Shown: one piece after another, positions 1-4,484 of the stretch | Layout of the letters: the number at the start of each line of letters is the position of its first letter | How positions within the stretch are numbered: the first letter of the stretch is position 1 | NCBI GenBank assembly: GCA_030614585.1 | Contig: JAUWTT010000079.1 | Span: forward strand, 1 to 10,878 | Direction: 5' to 3' | Length of the DNA stretch: 10,878 bases | Source: Acidobacteriota bacterium | GTDB lineage: Bacteria; Acidobacteriota; UBA6911; RPQK01; JAPXNP01 | Notes under the pieces: generated by a model | The model's database searches: none | What the model was told of the DNA's origin: nothing | Seen by the model: the letters and a program-made list of their open reading frames with translations, nothing else | Program-made: the position numbers and the translations under genes

Positions 1-30
1 CAATTGAGTTGGAGCGTTTTCATTAGCCAT
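1..30 (-). CDS. Partial 5' end of a paralogue of the 433-2004 membrane protein gene
   Basis: On the minus strand, an ATG at 28-30 opens ten codons reading MANENAPTQL before the window ends. This is the same N-terminus as the complete gene at 433-2004, and the DNA is identical over these codons and nearly identical upstream. I infer a second, tandem copy of the gene extending left of the window. Only the start is visible, so it could instead be a truncated remnant or an assembly break at a repeat. The remaining product and its divergence from the neighbour cannot be judged. Confidence 0.55.
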   Translation of the reverse strand, partial: MANENAPTQL

Positions 31-129
31 ATCACGGTGCCTTTTCCGGCGAGGTCGATTCTAAGCAAGACCTCTGGCTTCTTTGAAAGCTGGTCCGCCT
101 CTTGCCCTGGCTTACGGCAAAGACCAGTA
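1..129. repeat. 129-bp direct repeat, copy 1 (gene start plus upstream region)
   Basis: This matches 1975-2103 at a constant offset of 1974 with two substitutions (108 T versus A; 126 A versus G). It spans ten codons of the membrane-protein gene and about 100 bp of 5' flanking DNA, including a minus-strand TAGAAT (58-63). The match ends abruptly at 129/2103, just where 7-bp repeat arrays begin. Such identity in non-coding DNA suggests recent tandem duplication or gene conversion. Confidence 0.9.
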
Positions 130-132
130 CAG

Positions 133-173
133 GATGCCGGTTACTAGATGCCGGGAACCAGATGCCAGACCTG
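133..173. repeat. Heptanucleotide tandem array, left of palindromic element copy 1
   Basis: GATGCC(G/A) recurs at 133, 147 and 161, spaced exactly 14 bp apart, with intervening heptads GTTACTA and GGAACCA. This makes a degenerate array with 7-bp period. It begins just beyond the end of the 129-bp repeat and runs into the palindromic element at 170. Confidence 0.6.
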
Positions 174-307
174 TCCTCCATAGCTCGAAGAGCGAAGGAG
201 GATGCCGGATCGGTTCCCTTCGTCGTAAGCCTTGTCGTGAACCTTGTTGATTCGTCCACCCGAGATTCCGACAAAGTTCTCGATTAAGTTCACGACAAAG
301 AATGATC
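170..307. repeat. Dispersed palindromic repeat element, copy 1
   Basis: This is closely related to 2214-2350, with about ten differences and a 1-bp indel. It holds two inverted repeats. The first is an imperfect hairpin at about 175-203 (CCTCC..AGCTC / GAGC..GGAGG around a GAA loop). The second is TTGTCGTGAAC (232-242) pairing with GTTCACGACAA (288-298). Heptad repeats flank it on both sides, as in copy 2. Size and structure resemble non-autonomous palindromic repeats of the REP or MITE type, but no such family can be named from this window. Short open frames through it on either strand look like by-products of the repeat. Confidence 0.75.
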
Positions 308-328
308 GATACCAGATGCCGGACCCTG
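308..328. repeat. Short heptad array, right of palindromic element copy 1
   Basis: Three consecutive 7-bp units, GATACCA, GATGCCG and GACCCTG, sit exactly where the copy 1 palindromic element stops. The same first unit begins the longer array at 2351 after copy 2. Confidence 0.5.
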
Positions 329-345
329 AGGATAGTAGACGATTT

Positions 346-405
346 CACCACCAAGACACCAAGATCACCAAGAATCAAGGCTTTGCTTTGTGCCCTTGGT
401 GGTTA
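346..405. repeat. CACCAAG-rich inverted repeat, possible terminator of the minus-strand gene
   Basis: Units such as ACACCAAG and TCACCAAG repeat at 347-372. ACCACCAAG (347-355) is the inverted complement of CTTGGTGGT (395-403). The element starts about 30 bp beyond the stop of the 433-2004 gene, so its RNA hairpin could end transcription or protect the 3' end. No U-tract is visible, so that role is inferred. Related CACCAAGG units recur at about 2127-2147. Confidence 0.5.
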
Positions 406-432
406 GCCTTTGGAAGGCAGTTGTGGCTCAGC

Positions 433-2004
433 CTACTCACCGACCTTCTCGAAAATGATTGAGAGTTCATCTTCGTAGATTTGACGCCAGTTTGGAGAAA
501 CCATCGCTTTCTCAACAAGCTGTTGGCTCAGTTCTTTAGCGTTTTCGCTCTTTGACAGGAACAGATATCGAATGCTGTGTCGTGCAAGGCGTTCTTCCCA
601 GCAGGTGTCAACGAAGGTCATCAAGTAGTCTTCAACGTGATCTTCACCAAAGATGTGGACGCGGCCATCAATGAAGGATCTCTGTTGGGGCCACAGCCTC
701 CAGATCAGGAAGTCACCGTAAGCTTGAGGATGGAAGATATTCCCTTCTAAATCGTGCTCGTCGATGAAATCCATTGCCTGGGTGGGCGTTGCTGCATCCC
801 AGAGCGGTATTCCATAGATCCTGGGGTACAACCATGGGGAGTTGATTACCAGGACAGCAAGCATGAGCAGTGCCATTATGAGATTGAGTAATGGTTTCTG
901 CCCCGAGGGCTTCCGGGTGGAGGACCGGTCCCTGGTGATGAATTGCAACAGGGTTCCGCCCAGTTTGGGGCGCGGAAGGCGGATAATGGCGACTGCGACA
1001 ACGGTGGGAGCCACGAGAGCGAACCAGATCCCGTTCCTGAGCGACATTAATCCAAACACCGCGAATCCGAAGAAGAGTGAAAGCTCGGTCAATGTGAGCT
1101 TATGCCTGGTGTAAAGCAACACCAGCAGACCTAAGGCCAATGGAAGAAAAAAGCAAGAGATTCCGTCAATCCTCGTAATTGCAGGGGTCTGCCATTCGGT
1201 TACGTACTTTTGGGACCCGGGATCTCGGGCGACGCTCAGGACATACTCGTATACGCGATAAAACTCGGGGTTGGCAAGACTGGCCAGGCTCGTCAAGCTG
1301 AAGACTACGGACAGCTTCCTGATCTGTGCGTAGCCCTGAGTATCAGATCGGTTTCCCAAGAGCACCCGTCGAACTGTTTCTGAAGCGAGAAACAGGAAGA
1401 TTAGTCCAAGGCCCAGGACGAAAGCACCGTGCAAGTTGACCCAAAGCAACATTGCCACCGGCAGTAACCAGAGATAGCGATCGTTTCCCCTCAACCACTT
1501 GGCTAGAATCCACAGGAACAGAGCGAAGAAGAAGAAGGAGAATACTTGCGGCCTGACCGAGCTGAATGCCGGCAGGACGATCAGGGTGACGACTATGGAG
1601 AGGGCAGCGGGTCGAATTCGACCGGTCGTCTCCAGACAGAGGCTGTAGACGAGCACCACGGCAGCGGTCAAGATCAGTGTATTGAAGAAGATGAGCGCTT
1701 CAAATCCTCCGAGTTGGTAAACCAGGGAATAAAGCACCTCAGCAAGCCAGTTCTGAAGAACAAAGGCGGCCCCGGCCGCCGGAAAGGAGAATTCGTCGAT
1801 TCGGGGGAGGGTCCCCGTCTCAAGTATCAGGTCGCCGATTCTGAGGTGCCACCAGAAATCGAGCAGGTTTAGCTGCTTGCGGAATCCAAAGATAATCTGG
1901 CAAAGAATCGGTAGCAAGAGCCAGAGATGGTCGATGGTGAACTGGCGGATGTTTCTGATCGGGATTCCGTGCCTCAATTGAGTTGGAGCGTTTTCATTAG
2001 CCAT
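433..2004 (-). CDS. Multi-spanning membrane protein, GT-C glycosyltransferase-like (523 aa)
   Basis: This is an integral membrane protein of 523 residues with roughly ten hydrophobic segments over residues 25-405 and a soluble C-terminal region from about 405. After the first membrane segment it carries D49-FWWHL, a downstream PRIDEFSF (67-74) and NWLAE (85-89). This arrangement resembles the first large loop of GT-C fold (PMT/ArnT-like) glycosyltransferases, where acidic residues bind the lipid-linked sugar donor. The C-terminal half has SFIDGRVHIFGED, then conserved-looking W and Y positions, as in many uncharacterised bacterial relatives. A role in transferring sugar to a surface protein or glycan is inferred only. 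The start ATG is fixed by the duplicated start at 28-30; the ribosome binding site (AAAGG, about 10 nt upstream) is weak. It ends in TAG and is divergent from the Tad genes. Confidence 0.85.
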   Translation of the reverse strand: MANENAPTQLRHGIPIRNIRQFTIDHLWLLLPILCQIIFGFRKQLNLLDFWWHLRIGDLILETGTLPRIDEFSFPAAGAAFVLQNWLAEVLYSLVYQLGGFEALIFFNTLILTAAVVLVYSLCLETTGRIRPAALSIVVTLIVLPAFSSVRPQVFSFFFFALFLWILAKWLRGNDRYLWLLPVAMLLWVNLHGAFVLGLGLIFLFLASETVRRVLLGNRSDTQGYAQIRKLSVVFSLTSLASLANPEFYRVYEYVLSVARDPGSQKYVTEWQTPAITRIDGISCFFLPLALGLLVLLYTRHKLTLTELSLFFGFAVFGLMSLRNGIWFALVAPTVVAVAIIRLPRPKLGGTLLQFITRDRSSTRKPSGQKPLLNLIMALLMLAVLVINSPWLYPRIYGIPLWDAATPTQAMDFIDEHDLEGNIFHPQAYGDFLIWRLWPQQRSFIDGRVHIFGEDHVEDYLMTFVDTCWEERLARHSIRYLFLSKSENAKELSQQLVEKAMVSPNWRQIYEDELSIIFEKVGE

Positions 2005-2103
2005 ATCACGGTGCCTTTTCCGGCGAGGTCGATTCTAAGCAAGACCTCTGGCTTCTTTGAAAGCTGGTCCGCCTCTTGCCCAGGCTTACGGCAAAGACCG
2101 GTA
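1975..2103. repeat. 129-bp direct repeat, copy 2
   Basis: This is the counterpart of 1-129 with 127 of 129 positions identical. It covers the first ten codons of the 433-2004 gene and its immediate upstream DNA. Because the non-coding half is as conserved as the coding half, both gene copies should have the same promoter and leader. Confidence 0.9.
2032..2037 (-). promoter_or_regulatory. Possible -10 element of the membrane-protein gene
   Basis: On the minus strand this reads TAGAAT, 27 nt upstream of the start codon, which would give a leader of about 20 nt. The same hexamer appears upstream of flp and in repeat copy 1 (58-63). No good -35 box sits 17 nt further upstream (TCAAAG at best), so this is tentative. 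Confidence 0.25.
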
Positions 2104-2126
2104 ATCGGTGAACGGTTATCGGTGAT
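2099..2126. repeat. Heptad array, inverted orientation (CGGTNAT units)
   Basis: Four adjacent 7-bp units, CGGTAAT, CGGTGAA, CGGTTAT and CGGTGAT, begin at the end of the 129-bp repeat. They are the reverse complement of the ATTACCG-type units at 2191-2211 and 2386-2413, so single strands of this region could fold into a long stem. Confidence 0.75.
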
Positions 2127-2174
2127 CACCAAGGTCACCAAGGACACCACGCAAACACGCGGTCTACTCACCCT

Positions 2175-2212
2175 GTTAACCGGACACCCGGATTACCGAT
2201 TACCGATAACCG
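2175..2212. repeat. Heptad array left of palindromic element copy 2
   Basis: Units GTTAACC and GGACACC are followed, after a 2-bp slip, by GATTACC twice and GATAACC. The array abuts the palindromic element that begins at 2214, mirroring the layout around copy 1. Confidence 0.7.
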
Positions 2213-2213
2213 G

Positions 2214-2350
2214 CCTGTCCTCCATAGCTCGAAGAGCGACGGAGGATGCCGGATCGGTTCCCTTTGTCGCAAGCTTTGTCGTGAACCTTGTCGATTCGTC
2301 CACGTGGATTCCGACAAAGTTCTCGATTAAGTTCACGACAAAGAATGATA
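2214..2350. repeat. Dispersed palindromic repeat element, copy 2
   Basis: This is the second copy of the element at 170-307, in the same orientation. The second palindrome is better preserved here: CTTTGTCGTGAAC (2274-2286) is a perfect inverted complement of GTTCACGACAAAG (2331-2343). The first hairpin, CCTCC..AGCTC-GAA-GAGC..GGAGG, lies at about 2219-2247. No transposase is nearby, so any movement would depend on an enzyme supplied elsewhere. Confidence 0.75.
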
Positions 2351-2413
2351 GATACCAGATGTCAGATAACAGATCCCAGTTCCCGATCACCGATTACCGA
2401 TTACCGCTTACCG
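2351..2413. repeat. Nine-unit heptad array right of palindromic element copy 2
   Basis: The 63 bp divide into nine 7-bp units without a slip: GATACCA, GATGTCA, GATAACA, GATCCCA, GTTCCCG, ATCACCG, ATTACCG (twice) and CTTACCG. The consensus drifts gradually from GATNNCA to ATTACCG. This is consistent with replication slippage followed by point mutation, as in short tandemly repeated repetitive sequences described from cyanobacteria. No homology to those is claimed. Confidence 0.75.
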
Positions 2414-2448
2414 GCCTAGCCTCCCTTCGAAACTTTGGCCGGCTTTTT
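2411..2448 (+). terminator. Possible terminator or degenerate repeat end
   Basis: CCGGCC (2411-2416) can pair with GGCCGG (2437-2442), followed by C and five T residues (2444-2448). The 20-nt loop makes it a poor intrinsic terminator. The left arm and first loop bases also resemble the start of the palindromic element (ACCGGCCT..CCTCC), so it may be a decayed fragment of one. Either way it separates the repeat zone from the flp upstream region. Confidence 0.25.
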
Positions 2449-2722
2449 ATCAGCTCTACAGTTACCGCCTTCTGTAAACGAAATTGACAGGGTAGAAGAC
2501 CCGGGCAATGTTTTATCCGCTCGTTCAACAGTCCGACCCCTCTGTATTTGTGGACAGGAATCTCGAAAAAAACTAGAAGTCGTGATTCTGTGCACATTAA
2601 GCCTTGCTGCAACTTCGGTAGGATCGGTGCATCTTTAGTTAGTCAAAATGTATAAGGAGGTCGAAGACTTAAATCCTGTACAGCTTGAGACTTTGGGTCA
2701 GCAGAAAAAAGTTGGCCTGTTT
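2449..2722. other. Intergenic DNA without a recognisable gene
   Basis: I see no coding region with a believable start, no RNA gene and no repeat in this stretch. The frames open here are short and lack ribosome binding sites. It probably belongs to the regulatory region upstream of the Tad locus. AAGGAGG occurs at about 2654, but no open frame of useful length begins just after it. Confidence 0.5.
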
Positions 2723-2744
2723 TTGGATGCTTTTCTGCTAGAAT
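2723..2744 (+). promoter_or_regulatory. Candidate promoter for flp (sigma-54-like or extended -10)
   Basis: Two readings overlap. TTGG (2723-2726) and CTGCT (2735-2739) place GG and GC exactly 10 nt apart, as in -24/-12 sigma-54 promoters, although the bases after GG deviate from consensus. Alternatively TGCTAGAAT (2736-2744) is an extended -10 element for a housekeeping sigma factor. There is no good -35 at 17 nt spacing. Either would give a flp leader of about 250 nt. Confidence 0.35.
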
Positions 2745-2763
2745 AGCGTGAAAAGAGGACCTG

Positions 2764-2802
2764 TCCCTGAGAGCCGGCAATCGGCTTTGGGGGCATCAGG
2801 GG
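2764..2802 (+). promoter_or_regulatory. Hairpin in the presumed flp leader
   Basis: An outer stem CCCTGA (2765-2770) / TCAGGG (2796-2801) encloses an inner hairpin AGCCG (2772-2776) / CGGCT (2782-2786) with loop GCAAT and a 9-nt purine-rich bulge. It lies about 20 nt after the candidate promoter and 200 nt before flp. It does not match the c-di-GMP (GEMM) riboswitch core that I know, so I make no riboswitch assignment. Confidence 0.35.
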
Positions 2803-3002
2803 AGATGATCGAAGTGTTGGAACTCAATGGAATCTCAGTTACCTGTGGTTGGTTGCGAAGTGCTGATCCACGTGCCATGGCGATCCAAAGATCTTCCGTC
2901 TTTTCCCAAACAGGTGCATAGCTTGAGGTCGCGTGTGTGACTAGGCTTTAGTGAAACGCATCGAGATTTGACAAACGGTAAAGAAAGGGAAGGAGAAAAA
3001 GG

Positions 3003-3212
3003 ATGTTGGAACAACTTAAATCAATGAAGCAATGGCTGTCGACCAAACTGAATTCCTCAGAGGAAGGTGTCACGATCGTCGAGTACGCGATCATGCTGGT
3101 TCTGGTCGCTGTTGTTGTAATCATCGCGAACCCAGCGATTCAGACGGCACTATCGACCCTGTTCTCAGGGATTTCGTCCTTCTTGCAGGCTGGCGCTTCC
3201 GGCTTGAGCTAG
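3003..3212 (+). CDS. flp: Flp family type IVb pilin subunit (69 aa)
   Basis: This is the structural subunit of the Tad pilus. The 22-residue leader is hydrophilic and ends in EEG; processing after Gly22 would leave a 47-residue mature pilin starting VTIVEY. Glu5 and Tyr6 of the mature protein (E27, Y28) are the Flp signature needed for assembly. The hydrophobic stretch 29-42 follows directly and forms the alpha-helical filament core. Length is typical for the family. AGGAG at 2991-2995 lies 7 nt before the ATG. A leader of about 250 nt lies upstream and a strong stem-loop follows the TAG stop, separating it from cpaB by 372 bp. This fits independent, high-level expression. The prepilin peptidase that must process it is not encoded in the window. 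Confidence 0.95.
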   Translation: MLEQLKSMKQWLSTKLNSSEEGVTIVEYAIMLVLVAVVVIIANPAIQTALSTLFSGISSFLQAGASGLS

Positions 3213-3213
3213 A

Positions 3214-3291
3214 CAGTTTCAGTTCGAAATATCGGGCCGAACCTTGCCCAACCGGGATAGGGTTCGGCTCGAATGCACTCATCTGAAACTG
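3214..3291 (+). terminator. Large nested stem-loop directly after flp
   Basis: Three nested stems begin one base after the flp stop codon: CAGTTTCAG (3214-3222) / CTGAAACTG (3283-3291), TTCGA (3223-3227) / TCGAA (3269-3273), and GCCGAACC (3236-3243) / GGTTCGGC (3261-3268). CCC/GGG may add a short inner helix. There is no U-tract, so an intrinsic terminator is doubtful. A 3' barrier that stabilises flp mRNA or limits readthrough into the assembly genes is more likely. The stems are read directly from the sequence; the role is inferred. Confidence 0.6.
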
Positions 3292-3584
3292 GCGGCGGCC
3301 GCTGACTTCTCCAGGCAAACTGTCGAGTACATTTTGCATTGGATACCCGGTCACCGAGGTGCTGGACCCTTTCAATGAGGATAGTGCAATCGGCTGTAGT
3401 CATGCCGGATCTGAGGCTCTCCTGCGAGTTGAGAGGGCGGTTGGAAAGTCTCCGGTATTTTGACAGCCGTGTGATATAGACTTTTCAGGGTTTATAGTCA
3501 CGGAAAAGCATCTTTGTTCCGGGGAGCTTCTAGCCTGCCCTGTTGGTGGGAAGGTCCTCTGTTTAGAGCAGAAGGGAAAACGAC
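3292..3584. other. Intergenic spacer between flp and cpaB
   Basis: I see no gene in this stretch. In many Tad loci a prepilin peptidase gene (tadV/cpaA) lies here, but no membrane-protein reading frame is present. TTGACA at 3460-3465 looks like a -35 box but has no -10 at suitable spacing; TATAGA (3475) and TATAGT (3493) are too near or too far. A separate cpaB promoter is possible but not shown. Confidence 0.45.
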
Positions 3585-4361
3585 ATGAACCGTGCAAGAA
3601 TGCTTCTTCTCGCTGTTGCGGCACTGGCTGTGAGCGCGATTCTGACTGTGTTCGTGTATCGTCAGTTGAGCGCTCGGCTGCGTCCCGAGCTTGACGAGCA
3701 GCAGCTCCAGATAATCGTCGCTGCAGAGAACCTGCCTCTGGGTACGCTGCTTGAGGAAACACATCTAAAGACTGCACCCTGGGCCCAGGGGATCCCAATC
3801 GAAGGTGCCTTTGAGAATACCGCAGACGTTGTCGGCCGGGGTGTCATCGTACCGATGGTGATCAACGAGCCGGTAATCGAAACGAAACTTGCTCCCCAGG
3901 ATGCGGGAGCCGGTCTTTCAACTATTATACCGGAAGGGATGCGAGCTGTGTCCCTGAGGGTAAATGACGTTGTCGGGGTCTCTGGATTTGCGCTTCCAGG
4001 CTCTCGAGTTGATGTAATTCTGTCGGGTAACGCTGAGGGTGCCGGAGGAATTGACATTTCGAAGGTAGTTTTGGAAAACGTTGAGGTTATAGCTGCCGGG
4101 CAGAACATCGAAAGAAATGCTAAGGGCGAGCCAAAGAAGGTCAATGTAATTACGGTGTTGGTGACCCCAGAGCAGGCGCAGGTCGTGGCTTTGGCCTCGC
4201 TTGACGGCCAGATACGCTTGGCGCTGAGGAACCCGCTTGATTTGGAACAGGCCGATCCGGCCCCGTTCCGAAGAGCATCGCTTTACATTGGCTCGAGCAC
4301 TGACGCGATGCCGCCTCCAGTTGTCGAGCCGTCGCAGGGGAAGAAACGAGTGGTGAGATGA
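3585..4361 (+). CDS. cpaB: Tad pilus assembly protein CpaB/RcpC (258 aa, probably truncated)
   Basis: This is a periplasmic, membrane-anchored partner of the Tad secretin. The N-terminal membrane segment is at residues 7-25. A SAF domain spans about 42-103 (IIVAAENLPLGTLLEETHL), and an RcpC domain about 115-218, including the conserved MRAVSLRVNDVVGVSGFALPG stretch beginning near residue 119. The ATG at 3585 is preceded by only a weak AGAAGGG. The frame ends at TGA 4359-4361 after KKRVVR, yet the same frame continues with a proline run and a tail typical of CpaB up to 4484, where it would overlap cpaC. The annotated product therefore probably lacks its usual last 41 residues. The SAF and RcpC domains are complete, so the short form may still work. 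Confidence 0.92.
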   Translation: MNRARMLLLAVAALAVSAILTVFVYRQLSARLRPELDEQQLQIIVAAENLPLGTLLEETHLKTAPWAQGIPIEGAFENTADVVGRGVIVPMVINEPVIETKLAPQDAGAGLSTIIPEGMRAVSLRVNDVVGVSGFALPGSRVDVILSGNAEGAGGIDISKVVLENVEVIAAGQNIERNAKGEPKKVNVITVLVTPEQAQVVALASLDGQIRLALRNPLDLEQADPAPFRRASLYIGSSTDAMPPPVVEPSQGKKRVVR

Positions 4362-4484
4362 GTGAAAGCTCCGCCACCTCCACCGCCCCCGCCTCCAGCC
4401 CCAAAGATCGTTGAGGTGGAGGTTATTCAAGGTACAAACCGCGAGATCATAAAGTTTGAAAAGTCAGAAGGAGAGCCGAAATGA
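4359..4484 (+). other. In-frame C-terminal tail of cpaB beyond an internal TGA
   Basis: After TGA (4359-4361) the cpaB frame stays open for 40 codons: V-K-A, nine prolines, A-P-K, IVEVEVIQGTNREIIKF, then EKSEGEPK and TGA at 4482-4484. The proline codons use all four third bases, which argues for protein-level constraint. A VEVIxGxxR-like ending after a Pro-rich linker is, from memory, common in CpaB proteins. The final TGA overlaps the cpaC ATG (4481-4483), an arrangement typical of translational coupling. The tail could be lost, made by readthrough, or made separately from the GTG that directly follows the first TGA. Confidence 0.7.

Noticed and set aside
32..378. Short open frames on both strands through the repeat region (for example peptides sharing DESTRFTTxLxTKGTDPASS in both copies)
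   Set aside because: The shared peptide is explained by the duplicated palindromic DNA. Frames are open on both strands, the ends differ between copies, and no ribosome binding site precedes them.
99..430. CRISPR array suggested by repeated short units
   Set aside because: The units are 7-14 bp and degenerate, with no spacers of constant length and no cas genes.
1546..1872. 108-codon + strand frame inside the membrane-protein gene
   Set aside because: It is antisense to a well-supported coding region, with a composition typical of the complement of a hydrophobic protein gene.
2193..2638. Small open frames between the repeats and the flp leader
   Set aside because: They run through heptad arrays and palindromes or lack any start signal, and the translations show no recognisable domain or sensible composition.
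2805..2921. 38-codon open frame (MIEVLELNG...) in the flp leader, as a leader peptide
   Set aside because: The purine-rich AGGGGAG abuts the ATG and is part of the hairpin, codon use is unremarkable, and nothing in its content suggests attenuation. Length is within chance.
3460..3498. TTGACA (3460) with TATAGA or TATAGT as a cpaB promoter
   Set aside because: Spacings are 9 and 27 nt, far from the 16-18 nt needed. Only the -35-like hexamer is good.
4359..4361. Selenocysteine or genome-wide TGA recoding as the explanation for the cpaB stop
   Set aside because: No hairpin suitable for a bacterial SECIS follows the TGA (the next bases are a proline-codon run), and the extended frame itself ends at a TGA overlapping the cpaC start.
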